64,000 bases of DNA, taken from JBBDIJ01 sp040880485 (GTDB taxonomy: Bacteria; Bacteroidota; Rhodothermia; Balneolales; Balneolaceae). The translations under genes were made by a program, and so were the position numbers. The stretch covers positions 1 through 64,000 of the forward strand of contig JBBDIJ010000007.1 in NCBI GenBank assembly GCA_040880485.1, given 5' to 3'. Shown here in pieces: positions 34,761-43,413 of this stretch. A model generated the notes under the pieces. It saw only the letters and a program-made list of their open reading frames with translations, was not told where the DNA came from and searched no databases. Each line of letters begins with the position of its first letter. Position 1 is the first letter of the stretch.

Positions 34761-34771
34761 ATTCCGCTCAG

Positions 34772-35827
34772 TTATTCTATGGTTCTGTTTTCCGTTTCTC
34801 TCCTGTAGACCCGGACCGGATTGGTCACGGTTGTGGTCGCCAGGACTTCTATCTGTTCAAACGCTTCGGAGAGTTCGACCCGTATCGCTTCCACTACAGG
34901 AATTTCACTTTCGTAATGGCCTGTGTCTACCAGCAGAAACGAGCTTTTTTCAGTAAAAAAGTCATGATACTTGATATCGGCAGTTACAAACGCATCCGCA
35001 CCGGCACGGATAGCCGTTTCTTTCAATGAGATTCCGGCACCTCCGCACACCGCGACACGCTTCACTCGATCAACATCTCCGGAATAGCGAACTGTTCTGC
35101 AATCAAGCGCATGGCAGATCAGGTGGAGAAATTCTGCTCTGGATACACCCTCTTCCGGGTAGGAACCAATGACTCCCATACCGAAATTGTTGGATGCATT
35201 AGCTGTTTCTATCACCTGAAATGAGCCCTTTTTCAACAATCCTTCTCTCTCCAGTGCAAGGTTCAACGCATCGACATTGTGTTGATCGATGGTCGCTTCA
35301 AAACACTTCTGGTCCCCTTTGCGTCCATCCACACGATAGAAGTGAGCCTCTTCGGCAGAGTAGTAGTTCAGCAGCTTGAGGACCGCCTCCGAATCTTCGT
35401 AGTCTGTGGTCAACGTGATTTTACGACTCACACAGTAGTTCCTGTCCAGAAATTCGAGATTGTCGAGTCCGAGGTTGTTCGCCAGAACGAATGAGACACC
35501 ATCGAGTGCCGCGTCCAGATTGGTATGTACTGCAAGAAGAGAGATCCCGTTTTGAATGAGTCCGTAGAGGATTCGCCCCTGCTCATTGTCGGGATTAATC
35601 CGGGAGAGTTTATTGAAGATGAGGGGGTGGTGTGCAACTATCAGCTGACACTCTTTCTCAATCGCCTCCTGTACCACCTCCTCTGTAATATCGAGGCAGA
35701 CAAGCACACGCCCGACTTCACGGTCCAGGTCCCCTACCTGAAGACCGACATTGTCGTATTCCATCTTTATGCCGGGAGGTGCCCACTGGTGCATAAAGTT
35801 GGTGATATGCCGGACCCGGGTGTTCAA
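34772..35827 (-). CDS. Nif3-like dinuclear metal-centre protein
   Basis: The 351-residue protein belongs to the Nif3/YbgI (DUF34) family, sometimes annotated as GTP cyclohydrolase 1 type 2. Metal ligands are seen in the YDNVGLQVGD region, IVAHHPLIF, AVHTNLDAALDGVS and the late LVDTGHYESE. An insert of ~100 residues in the middle (PII-like domain) is normal for the long form. The start is TTG at 35827, because the conserved first helix precedes the first ATG (35794). It forms a pair with the CT398-like gene. Confidence 0.92.
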   Translation of the reverse strand: MNTRVRHITNFMHQWAPPGIKMEYDNVGLQVGDLDREVGRVLVCLDITEEVVQEAIEKECQLIVAHHPLIFNKLSRINPDNEQGRILYGLIQNGISLLAVHTNLDAALDGVSFVLANNLGLDNLEFLDRNYCVSRKITLTTDYEDSEAVLKLLNYYSAEEAHFYRVDGRKGDQKCFEATIDQHNVDALNLALEREGLLKKGSFQVIETANASNNFGMGVIGSYPEEGVSRAEFLHLICHALDCRTVRYSGDVDRVKRVAVCGGAGISLKETAIRAGADAFVTADIKYHDFFTEKSSFLLVDTGHYESEIPVVEAIRVELSEAFEQIEVLATTTVTNPVRVYRRETENRTIE

Positions 35828-36092
35828 GTAGCTTTCACCCTTTTTTTTCTGAAGGCCCAGGCCTTAAGTGGTCGTGGAATTTTGAGTGGCATTCCACCCG
35901 AAATCGATTGTATTGAATATCTCATGGGAATTTTCACAGATTTTAAAAATATGATTTATTTAGCTCACTCAAAAGCCTATTTTTCACAATAACCCCTCAC
36001 AGGGAATGAAAGTTGCGGCTTGCTGTGAACCCGGCCCAACCAGATATTAAAACCGGGACCTGCCGTCTTCAACCCCGAAACAGGACGACCCC

Positions 36093-36800
36093 ATGAGTAG
36101 TACATCAGAGATCTGCAAACGACTTGCCGATGTTCAGGAGAGAGTCCGAAAAGCGTGTAAGAGGGCCAATCGGAATCCGCATGAGATCACGCTTGTAGCC
36201 ATCAGCAAGCTGAAACCGGTTTCGGATATTCGCGACGCCCTGATGTGCGGGCAATTGCACTTTGGCGAAAACCGGACGACGGAACTGAACTCAAAAGCTG
36301 ATGATCTGGAGGGTCAAAAGCTGGTATGGCACTATGTTGGAACCATGCAGACCAACAAGATTAAATATCTGGCCGGGCGGGCTGCATGGATTCATTCGGC
36401 TTATAAAACGAAGCATCTGAAAGAGATCGACAAACGTCTGAAGGCGTCTGGACAAACGGCCGATGTACTCCTTCAGGTGAATATCAGCCGGGAATCTCAA
36501 AAGCAGGGTCTCGAACCCTCAGGAGTTGAACAGGTGTTGAAGTCTGCACAATCGCTGAAGAACTTGCGCGTTAGCGGTTTGATGGGAATGGCGACGTTTG
36601 CGGACAATCCCGAAGAGGTGCGCAGCGAGTTCAGGCTCCTGCGAAATACACTCCTTGAACACCGTCATCTCAATTCCGGTTCCGTACAGCTTCGTGAGCT
36701 CTCGATGGGCATGACCAATGATTTCGAAGTGGCCATTGAAGAGGGCGCCACCATGATACGTATAGGATCCGCTATTTTCGGCGAACGAAACGGGGGCTGA
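36093..36800 (+). CDS. YggS-family pyridoxal phosphate homeostasis protein
   Basis: The 235-residue protein is a PLP-binding alanine-racemase-N-like TIM barrel. The PLP lysine is in VAISKLKP, and FGENRTTEL, WHYVGTMQTNKIKY and LSMGMTNDFEVAIEEGATMIRIGSAIFG-type motifs are present. Family members control vitamin B6 and amino acid balance. AGGA lies 8 bases before the ATG. It starts a plus-strand run with the DivIVA-domain gene and purine nucleoside phosphorylase. Confidence 0.95.
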   Translation: MSSTSEICKRLADVQERVRKACKRANRNPHEITLVAISKLKPVSDIRDALMCGQLHFGENRTTELNSKADDLEGQKLVWHYVGTMQTNKIKYLAGRAAWIHSAYKTKHLKEIDKRLKASGQTADVLLQVNISRESQKQGLEPSGVEQVLKSAQSLKNLRVSGLMGMATFADNPEEVRSEFRLLRNTLLEHRHLNSGSVQLRELSMGMTNDFEVAIEEGATMIRIGSAIFGERNGG

Positions 36801-36911
36801 CAACCCCGCAGGGTCCGGAATATTTTGTTACATTAAACGGGTTCCCTGTTGTTCTGCTAGTACAAACCGGGAGCCCGAAACCGATTCAGGATTTAACCAG
36901 CGCCATTCGAC

Positions 36912-37538
36912 ATGAAGCTTACAGCCCTTGAAATCAAGCAGCAGACCTTTGAAAAATCCCTGCGGGGGTACGACCCTTCTGAAGTACAGGCTTTTTTGAA
37001 CCTGGTGGCGAGCGAGTGGGAGCACATGAATGCACGCCTGAAGGAGCTTGAAATTCAGATAGACAAGATGAATGACAAACTCTCCCACTACGAAAAAGTG
37101 GAAGAAGCGCTCCATGAAACGCTCCAGACAGCCAGAGACTCGGCGGAACAGAAACTATCGGGTGCCAAGAAAGAGGCGGTCAGCGTAGTAGAAAAAGCGG
37201 AGATGGAGGCAAATTCGATTGTTCAAAAGGCGAACGATCAGCGACAACACATTCGACAGAGCCTTCTACGGCTGCTGGACAGGCGAAAAGAGATAATTGG
37301 TGGGATTCGATCCTACCTGGATCTGGCCAACGACTCTCTGGAGCAGTTCTCACGAGACGAGGCCTCCCTTTTCAATCTTCCGGATGAGGAGGATCTGGAC
37401 CGGCAGATTCGCGACCGGCTGAACACCTCCGGAGCGGGCCGAAAAAATACGAACCGGGAATCCCAAAAAGAGCCGGAGCCCTCCGGGGCGGAAGAGGAAA
37501 GTAAAGATATGGATGATATTCTCGATCGTATCGACTAA
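36912..37538 (+). CDS. DivIVA-domain coiled-coil protein
   Basis: The 208-residue protein begins with the DivIVA membrane-binding pattern (LTALEIKQQTFEKSLRGYDPSEVQAFLNLV) split over residues 3-32. A coiled coil follows to about residue 150, then a low-complexity charged tail ending DILDRID. DivIVA proteins sense curved membranes and recruit pole or division factors. In Gram-negative Bacteroidota relatives the role is not well known. It stands between yggS and the phosphorylase gene. Confidence 0.9.
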   Translation: MKLTALEIKQQTFEKSLRGYDPSEVQAFLNLVASEWEHMNARLKELEIQIDKMNDKLSHYEKVEEALHETLQTARDSAEQKLSGAKKEAVSVVEKAEMEANSIVQKANDQRQHIRQSLLRLLDRRKEIIGGIRSYLDLANDSLEQFSRDEASLFNLPDEEDLDRQIRDRLNTSGAGRKNTNRESQKEPEPSGAEEESKDMDDILDRID

Positions 37539-37591
37539 ATAGAATCGGACATACTGCTTAAAAACACAACTCTCACCAACCCAATTACGAT

Positions 37592-38428
37592 ATGGAGAAT
37601 ATCCACCACTCCTGGATGCGAGAAGTAAGAGAAGAAGCACTGGATGAGATCCGCTCTCGAACCGATCGCCGTCCCGAATTTATGCTCATTCTTGGAACCG
37701 GCCTGGGTCAATTGGCCGACGAGATGGAGATCGAACTCGAAATTCCCTACAATCAGATCCCCCATTTCCCTGTATCTACAGTTGAGAGCCACGACGGAAA
37801 ACTTCTATTCGGACGTCTGGGCAGTAAAGAGATCGTTGCCATGCAGGGCCGTTTTCACGCCTATGAGGGGTTAGATATGGAGCAGATTGTTTTTCCCATT
37901 CAGGTACTCCGAATGAACGGAGTGCATACGCTGCTCCTTGGCAATGCAGCCGGTGGCTTGAATCCGGATTTCAGGAGGGGAGACATCATGCTTATTCACG
38001 ACCACATCAATTTGCAGGGGTCCAACCCCCTGACAGGGCCCAACGATGAAACACTGGGGCCCCGGTTTCCCGATATGAGCAACCCCTACACTGAACGCTT
38101 GCTGGAAATTGCCGAGAGTGTTGCTCTCGAGAAGCAGATCCGGATGAAAAAAGGAGTCTATGTCGCAGTGAATGGCCCGATGCTTGAAACAAGGGCAGAG
38201 TATCGTTTTCTGCGGATGATTGGTGCAGATGCTGTCGGGATGAGCACCGTTCCGGAGGTAATCGCTGCGGTTCATATGGGAATGGATCTTGTTGCTATAT
38301 CTGTCATTACAGACGAGTGCTTTCCCGACTCCCTTAAACCGGTGGTGGTAGATGACATCCTGGAGGCAGCCGCAGAGGCGGAACCGAAACTCACCTCGGT
38401 AATAACAGGCATACTTGAAAAATTATAA
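37592..38428 (+). CDS. Purine-nucleoside phosphorylase (trimeric type)
   Basis: The 278-residue enzyme splits purine nucleosides with phosphate to base plus ribose 1-phosphate. Signatures are LILGTGLGQLADEM, the phosphate-site MQGRFHAYEG, NAAGGLNPDFRRGDIMLI and the base-binding YVAVNGPMLETRAEYRFL, followed by GMSTVPEVIAA. This is the low-molecular-mass PunA/PNP type. A terminator-like hairpin follows its stop. Confidence 0.95.
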   Translation: MENIHHSWMREVREEALDEIRSRTDRRPEFMLILGTGLGQLADEMEIELEIPYNQIPHFPVSTVESHDGKLLFGRLGSKEIVAMQGRFHAYEGLDMEQIVFPIQVLRMNGVHTLLLGNAAGGLNPDFRRGDIMLIHDHINLQGSNPLTGPNDETLGPRFPDMSNPYTERLLEIAESVALEKQIRMKKGVYVAVNGPMLETRAEYRFLRMIGADAVGMSTVPEVIAAVHMGMDLVAISVITDECFPDSLKPVVVDDILEAAAEAEPKLTSVITGILEKL

Positions 38429-38431
38429 GCG

Positions 38432-38460
38432 TACGGAATAGGCAGATTATCCGTATTTTT
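38432..38460 (+). terminator. Weak intrinsic terminator
   Basis: TACGGA and TCCGTA form a 6-bp stem around a 12-base loop, directly followed by five T, just after the phosphorylase stop. Confidence 0.55.
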
Positions 38461-38599
38461 CATTTGGATTTTTGATGTATAAATTGTTTTTATACTGGAG
38501 ACGGGTTTCCGCTCTCAATCTTACACCACCGATATTCGTTTCGCTATTGTCGTGAAGCGGACATCCGGTAAACTTTAATGTAGACAGCCAATCACCTAT

Positions 38600-39379
38600 A
38601 TGAGCTTCGACGGTTTTGATGATGAGCTCTACTGGAACGAAAACCAATGGGAAGCTCATCTTAATGAACTTGAAAAAAGAAGCGAGCAGCTCCGCAAATT
38701 TATCACGTCCGATCCTTCAGGCCGTCGCCCTCGCTGGCTGACCCTGTTACAGGAGAATATGGATGAGGATGAAGCGGTGGATGCTTTTATAGAAGAGGAG
38801 CTTCTGCTCGACGATGCCTACTTCCCTGAAGATGAGGATGAGTGGGAGGATGACGATGAGGAGTTTGATCAGGACGATTACTTCTTCCTGATGGAAAACA
38901 TGCCCTTTGCGGATGATGACGAAGAAGATGAAGACGACTTCGACAGTGGAGAGGAGTGGAAAAGCCTGAGTGATGAGTATACTTACTACGACTACGTATC
39001 GCTCAGAAATATGCCCCTGTACCAGGAGGCGCGTGCCCTTGCAGTCGAAACGCTGAAATGGGCCGAAGGAATTCCCGAAAAAGGGCATAACGCAACTTGT
39101 CACGACTTCATAAGCGATACACTTCGAATTGGCGCCAAGCTGGCCGGAGGCTTCTCCTTCGGTTATGAAAGGGAGTATCTGGGTGGAAACATCGCCTACA
39201 CCAAGCGGGCCCTCTACTGCGCAAATAGCGCCCTGGGGCTGCTTCAGAAGCAGAAGGGCTCATCATACTTCACTACCGAATTCTATAGCTTTCTGCACAT
39301 GCGCCTCTTCAATCTCAGAAATGAGATCGGAGTCTACGTTCAGGAACTCAGAGACCGTTTCAATTACGGCCTCGACTAA
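38600..39379 (+). CDS. Unknown protein with a strongly acidic central block
   Basis: The 259-residue protein is not recognised. Residues 1-50 form a charged helix region (QWEAHLNELEKRSEQLRKF). Residues about 55-125 are dominated by Asp/Glu, with runs such as DEDEWEDDDEEFDQDD and DDDEEDEDDFDSGEE. Residues 130-259 are a neutral, helix-rich domain with aromatic and Cys positions (YQEARALAVETLKWAEG, CHDFISDTLRIGAKLAGGF, ALYCANSALGLLQKQK). That part looks like a compact four-helix fold. No signal peptide. A terminator separates it from the phosphorylase gene, and the asparaginase-like gene converges. Function unknown. Confidence 0.8.
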   Translation: MSFDGFDDELYWNENQWEAHLNELEKRSEQLRKFITSDPSGRRPRWLTLLQENMDEDEAVDAFIEEELLLDDAYFPEDEDEWEDDDEEFDQDDYFFLMENMPFADDDEEDEDDFDSGEEWKSLSDEYTYYDYVSLRNMPLYQEARALAVETLKWAEGIPEKGHNATCHDFISDTLRIGAKLAGGFSFGYEREYLGGNIAYTKRALYCANSALGLLQKQKGSSYFTTEFYSFLHMRLFNLRNEIGVYVQELRDRFNYGLD

Positions 39380-39392
39380 TTGCTGACTTCAC

Positions 39393-39408
39393 CTGTTCAG
39401 TGGAACAG
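39393..39408. other. Small hairpin between convergent genes
   Basis: CTGTTC-AGTG-GAACAG lies midway between the stops of the acidic protein and the isoaspartyl peptidase. It has no T-run. Confidence 0.3.
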
Positions 39409-39430
39409 CTGCGAACTCGGACTCAGTATG

Positions 39431-40489
39431 TTATCGGTCCCCATCCTCCCAAATCGCAATGGTACGCTCGCCTTCAGAGTTGGCACCGGCACGGAACATG
39501 CCGGCTGTATTCATCTTCATTGAGAGATTCCCGTCCCTGTCTACGGCAATAAATCCCGCATCCCCCGGGTTCATCCTCTCCTCCAGAAGAAAGTCGAGTG
39601 CCTCTTCCAGGGTGTCTCCTGCAAACTCCATCCGGGCAGCAATCGTATGACCCGATACATGACGCATAATCTGTTCACCCCACCCGGTAGCCGAAATAGC
39701 AACCAGATGATTAGCGTAAGTACCTGAACCGATAATGGGAACGTCTCCCACCCGGCCAAAGCGTTTTCCAGTCATACCTCCGGTGGATGTGGCTGCAGCC
39801 AGTTTCCCGTTCTGGTCCAGAGCAACCGCACCGACCGTACCATATCGGTCGTTCATCACCTCTTCAGGCGTCCGGGTTCCGGGGGAGAGGTTTGATCCCT
39901 GTCCACGGGACCGGTCCCACTGTTGCCGCCGGTTCTCTGTGGAAAACCACTCATTCTCTACCCGTTCCACACCAGCCTGGTTGGCATACTCCTCTGCACC
40001 CGCTCCGGAAAAGAGGATGTGCCGGGAGTTCTCCATCACATGACGTGCGAGTGTAACAGGGTGTCGGACAGTAGTCAAACCGGTGAGAGCCCCTGCCTCC
40101 AGGGTTGAACCATCCATGATGGCTGCATCCAGTTCATGTTTTCCTTCGTCAGTAAATACACTTCCCCGTCCTGCATTGAAACGGGGGTGATCTTCCAGGT
40201 ACCTAACTACCTGCTCTACAGCATCCAGGGCACTTCCACCACTCTCCAGAATCTGCTCACCCGTCTCAAGAGCCTCTTCCAGCGCCTCGAAATAGCCCTG
40301 GCGAGTCTCTTCCGGCAAGTTTCGGGAGATGACACCCGCTCCACCGTGTAGTGCAATTGCCCAGGCCGGTTCAGCCCGTTCGCTGTCGCGTGCATTTTCC
40401 GGGCCGGATTGGCTGGCCCTCACCTGCTCTGTAACCGGCACTAGTAGCAACAGAAGTGGAAATGCGAAACGGTATATCGATTTTTTCAT
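39431..40489 (-). CDS. Isoaspartyl peptidase / L-asparaginase (Ntn hydrolase)
   Basis: The 352-residue precursor has a signal peptide (to about residue 25) and belongs to the plant-type asparaginase family. It starts IALHGGAGVI, and the autocleavage site is GTVGAVALDQNG, where the Thr becomes the new N-terminal nucleophile. ATSTGGMTGKRFGRVGD and GSGTYANHLVAIS line the site. It cleaves beta-aspartyl dipeptides or asparagine, here outside the cytoplasm. Confidence 0.94.
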   Translation of the reverse strand: MKKSIYRFAFPLLLLLVPVTEQVRASQSGPENARDSERAEPAWAIALHGGAGVISRNLPEETRQGYFEALEEALETGEQILESGGSALDAVEQVVRYLEDHPRFNAGRGSVFTDEGKHELDAAIMDGSTLEAGALTGLTTVRHPVTLARHVMENSRHILFSGAGAEEYANQAGVERVENEWFSTENRRQQWDRSRGQGSNLSPGTRTPEEVMNDRYGTVGAVALDQNGKLAAATSTGGMTGKRFGRVGDVPIIGSGTYANHLVAISATGWGEQIMRHVSGHTIAARMEFAGDTLEEALDFLLEERMNPGDAGFIAVDRDGNLSMKMNTAGMFRAGANSEGERTIAIWEDGDR

Positions 40490-40504
40490 AGGGAACCGAA
40501 TAGA

Positions 40505-41299
40505 TTATGACTCACTCTTGCCGTTCTGCCCCGATTTACCGGAGAAGGCACTGAAGAAGTCCAGCGGCAGCGGCAGGAACGCAAATGTGGCGTTCTCTTC
40601 GCTGATCGCATTCATGGTCTGCAGGAAGCGGAGTTGCAGCGCGGTTGGAGTCTTTTCGATCATCTTCCCGGCCTCTACCAGCTTCTTGGCAGCCTGGAAC
40701 TCCCCTTCCGCATTAATGATTTTGGCTCTCCGGTCTCTTTCGGTCTCGGCCTGGCGGGCCATCGCACGTTTCATCGTCTCGGGCAAAATCACATCTCTAA
40801 CCTCTACGGACACTACCTTGATTCCCCAGGGATCGGTCTGTGTATCGATCGTCTCCTGTATCCTCTTGTTGATGTCGTCCCGCTCTGCGAGCAGTTCATC
40901 CAGCTCTACCTGACCAACGACGCTGCGCAGGGTCGTCTGGGCAAGCATAGAGGTGGCTGAAATGTAGCGTTCGACCTGAATAACCGCCTTTTCTGCATCT
41001 ACAACACGGAAGAAGGTGATCGCATCCACATTCACCGTCACATTATCCTTTGTGATCGCCTCCTGTTTGTCCACATTGATGGTCAGTACCCTCAGGTCCA
41101 CCCGTTCAATCTTATCGATGAAGGGGATCAGGACGATAAGTCCGGGGCCCTTGGTCATGTGGAATTTACCGAGTCGGAAGACCACACCTCGCTCGTACTC
41201 CCGCATGATTTTAAACATTTGCGGCATAAACACAGCCAGAAATACAAACAGGGTAATCACCCAGATCAGATAGTCTGAAATAACACCGGGTTCATTCAT
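40505..41299 (-). CDS. Slipin-type SPFH/band-7 membrane protein
   Basis: The 264-residue protein has one N-terminal membrane segment and an SPFH domain with YERGVVFRLGKF, PGLIVLIPFIDKIERVDLR and ERYISATSMLAQTTLRSVVGQ, as in prokaryotic stomatins (slipins). SPFH proteins form membrane microdomain scaffolds. The start overlaps the stop of the NfeD gene as ATGA, the classic partner arrangement in which NfeD is a protease that acts on the stomatin. Confidence 0.94.
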   Translation of the reverse strand: MNEPGVISDYLIWVITLFVFLAVFMPQMFKIMREYERGVVFRLGKFHMTKGPGLIVLIPFIDKIERVDLRVLTINVDKQEAITKDNVTVNVDAITFFRVVDAEKAVIQVERYISATSMLAQTTLRSVVGQVELDELLAERDDINKRIQETIDTQTDPWGIKVVSVEVRDVILPETMKRAMARQAETERDRRAKIINAEGEFQAAKKLVEAGKMIEKTPTALQLRFLQTMNAISEENATFAFLPLPLDFFSAFSGKSGQNGKSES

Positions 41300-42639
41300 G
41301 ATAATTCTCCTTTAGGTTTGGATGGATTTTTAGCTTTTACAATTACTTTAAGCCCCCTGAACGAGACGATTTCACAGACGGCTCCTTCAGGGATGATATC
41401 ACTGCTCTCTGCATTCCAGTACTCGCCGGAGAAGAGAACTCGCCCTCCGTCCGGGCCTATTTCGTCTACGACCTTCGCCTCCTTTCCGATGGCGGCCTCC
41501 AGCCCAGACCGGTGCTCTCCATACTGTGCACGAATTCCATAAGAGATGATCCAGGCGAAGAACAGTACTGTAAGGATGGTGGCTGGTATAAGCCAGTAGA
41601 TGGAGAGCTGCATCTCTTCCGGCATGTCCTGAAAAAGCATAAGGGCTCCCAGAAAAAAGGAGACGGCGCCACCGGTGAGCAGCACCCCGTACGTTGGTGT
41701 AAAGGCCTCGATAACAAAAAGTCCGAGAGCAATGGCAATGAGAATAAATCCTGCAACATTTATAGGCATGGCGGCTACCCCGTATAGTAACAGTATGAGG
41801 GCTATCACACCGGCAATTCCCGGAATAATAGCACCCGGACTGGTCAGTTCACCCACAATTCCGTAGATGGCAACCATGGTGAGTATGAGCATCACTTCCG
41901 GCCGTAATATAAAACTGAAAAAGCGTTCAGCAAGATTCCGGTCAATTCGGTTTATGGAAGCTCCCGCTGTAGCAAGGGTCTGGTCGTCTATCTCCCATCC
42001 ATCGATCTGCCTGAGAAGATCGTCCAGATCCTCTGCAATCAGATCAATCACTTCGATCTGCAATGCTTCTGTGGCGGTTATCGCGTCGCCGTCCCGGACG
42101 GCAGATATCGCCCATTCGCTGTTACGCCCCCTTCTCTCGGCAATACTTTCGATAAAGCTCTCCGAGAAATTGAAAATCTTTCGTCGCGACACCGTATCCA
42201 TCTCTCCGCCCCCCATCTGGACGGGTGAAGCCGCCCCGATATTGGTCGCCGGTGCCATAGCTGCAATGTGAGCAGCCAGAGTGATAAAGGTTCCGGCACT
42301 ACCCGCATTTGCCCCATCCGGAGAGACGTATACAATAATTGGAAAACTGGAACCGAGCATCACCTGAACAATCTCCTGGGTGGAGTTCAACAGGCCGCCC
42401 GGGGTATCCAACTCAATGACAAGCGCTTCATCGCCTCTCTGCTGTGCCAGGCCCAGCCCCCTTGTGATGTAGTTGTAAACCGTAGGACCGATGGTTCCCT
42501 CTACACGGATTACGCTGACACTCCTTTCATCAGCTGCCTCTTCAGACGCTTCCGTCCGGGCTGGAGTTTCAGATTGCTGCAAAGCGAGCGTCATTCCGGA
42601 AAGAAGGAGGAGCAACGCGAAAGAGAGTTGTCTGTTCAT
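41296..42639 (-). CDS. NfeD-type membrane serine protease (ClpP class)
   Basis: The 447-residue protein has a signal peptide and then a ClpP-like serine protease domain (VIRVEGTIGPTVYNYI, LVIELDTPGGLL, YVSPDGANAGSAGTFITLAA with the likely Ser nucleophile, NIGAASPV). Four to five membrane helices follow, then a C-terminal OB-fold NfeD domain (GKEAKVVDEIGPDGGRVLFSGEYW). This is the full-length NfeD1b-type form. It is coupled to the slipin gene. Confidence 0.94.
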   Translation of the reverse strand: MNRQLSFALLLLLSGMTLALQQSETPARTEASEEAADERSVSVIRVEGTIGPTVYNYITRGLGLAQQRGDEALVIELDTPGGLLNSTQEIVQVMLGSSFPIIVYVSPDGANAGSAGTFITLAAHIAAMAPATNIGAASPVQMGGGEMDTVSRRKIFNFSESFIESIAERRGRNSEWAISAVRDGDAITATEALQIEVIDLIAEDLDDLLRQIDGWEIDDQTLATAGASINRIDRNLAERFFSFILRPEVMLILTMVAIYGIVGELTSPGAIIPGIAGVIALILLLYGVAAMPINVAGFILIAIALGLFVIEAFTPTYGVLLTGGAVSFFLGALMLFQDMPEEMQLSIYWLIPATILTVLFFAWIISYGIRAQYGEHRSGLEAAIGKEAKVVDEIGPDGGRVLFSGEYWNAESSDIIPEGAVCEIVSFRGLKVIVKAKNPSKPKGELS

Positions 42640-42794
42640 ACTGAATACATGGAAACTTCCGGAAGCGGTTGTCGTATGCTACCGTCTGTACCAAAATAGA
42701 AAGATTGAGAAAACTTAAGAATCTTTTCTCCTGAACAGTGGAGAGTAACAAATCCTTCCATCAACTTTCGTTTTAATCCCTCTTTCAGTCGTCG

Positions 42795-42802
42795 TATCTT
42801 TG
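42795..42802 (+). promoter_or_regulatory. TAnnTTTG promoter element for tRNA-Arg
   Basis: TATCTTTG matches the -7 consensus TAnnTTTG of the Bacteroidota housekeeping sigma factor. It lies 37 bases before the tRNA, leaving room for a short 5' leader. The -33 element is not clear. Confidence 0.45.
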
Positions 42803-42838
42803 GTGTTCATTCTTCAGCACTCGTCAGAGTGCCTTTTT

Positions 42839-42912
<74 letters not shown>

Positions 42913-42934
42913 CTTTTCATCTCCTGAATGTTCC

Positions 42935-42973
42935 TGCCGGGCCAGGTTGGCGTACCTCCCGAGTTCCCTTCTT
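42935..42973 (+). repeat. Repeat B, copy 1
   Basis: A 39-bp sequence beginning TGCCGGGCCAGGTTGGCG and ending CCCGAGTTCCCTTCTT. It recurs with four differences at 44758-44796. Each copy follows a tRNA-tail copy, so tail plus B looks like one duplicated unit. Confidence 0.85.
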
Positions 42974-42990
42974 GCGAAGCAGTGCTTCGC
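42974..42990 (+). repeat. Perfect palindrome beside tRNA-tail copy 2
   Basis: GCGAAGCAGTGCTTCGC has 8-bp perfect arms around one base and directly abuts tail copy 2. It could be a recombinase or structural site at the cassette edge. Confidence 0.7.
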
Positions 42991-43015
42991 GGTTCGAATC
43001 CTGTCGGGCGTACTT
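42991..43015 (+). repeat. tRNA-tail repeat, copy 2 (attachment-site-like, left)
   Basis: An identical 25-bp copy of the tRNA-Arg 3' end without the rest of the tRNA. It forms the left edge of the hipBA segment. Confidence 0.85.
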
Positions 43016-43085
43016 TAAATCCTAATGCAGGCTGTTCCCCTCGATGGTTTAAACCCGGCATTAAGCTTTTAATTTTGTTGTTTAT

Positions 43086-43105
43086 TATAAATAAAATGAT
43101 TTATA
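43086..43105. promoter_or_regulatory. Inverted repeat upstream of hipB (operator candidate)
   Basis: TATAAAT-AAAATG-ATTTATA has perfect 7-bp arms and ends 21 bases before the hipB ATG. HipB proteins repress their own promoter by binding such palindromes. Confidence 0.5.
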
Positions 43106-43107
43106 TT

Positions 43108-43123
43108 GTTGAAATTAATCAAC
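43108..43123. promoter_or_regulatory. Second inverted repeat before hipB
   Basis: GTTGA-AATTAA-TCAAC lies immediately ahead of the hipB ATG, covering the ribosome-binding region. It may be a second HipB operator. Confidence 0.4.
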
Positions 43124-43126
43124 ATT

Positions 43127-43411
43127 ATGAAATCCAAGAAGCAAAAAATCTTTCCTCAGCACCGCCGAATCTTCAAGCAACTTGGCGAAAATATAAAGCT
43201 GGCTCGCAAACGCCGTAAGCTTAAGACCACTCAAGTTGCGGAACGGGCCAATATCAACCGAACCACCCTATATCACATTGAGCAGGGGAAACCTTCAGTG
43301 GCTATGGGAGCGTATTTTAATGTGCTGCGAGTCCTCAATTTACATGAAGATTTTCTGAAACTGGCCGCTGATGATGAGTTTGGCCGGAAACTGCAAGACA
43401 TGGATTTGTAA
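43127..43411 (+). CDS. hipB: HipB-type XRE antitoxin
   Basis: The 94-residue protein is a helix-turn-helix regulator of the XRE family: LGENIKLARKRRKLKTTQVA forms the first helices and RANINRTTLYHIEQGKPSVA the recognition part. It is followed 2 bp later by hipA, so it is the antitoxin and autorepressor of the module. The ATG at 43127 is used; a TTG seven codons earlier lies inside an inverted repeat. Composition is AT-richer than the neighbours, consistent with acquisition. Confidence 0.92.
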   Translation: MKSKKQKIFPQHRRIFKQLGENIKLARKRRKLKTTQVAERANINRTTLYHIEQGKPSVAMGAYFNVLRVLNLHEDFLKLAADDEFGRKLQDMDL

Positions 43412-43413
43412 GC

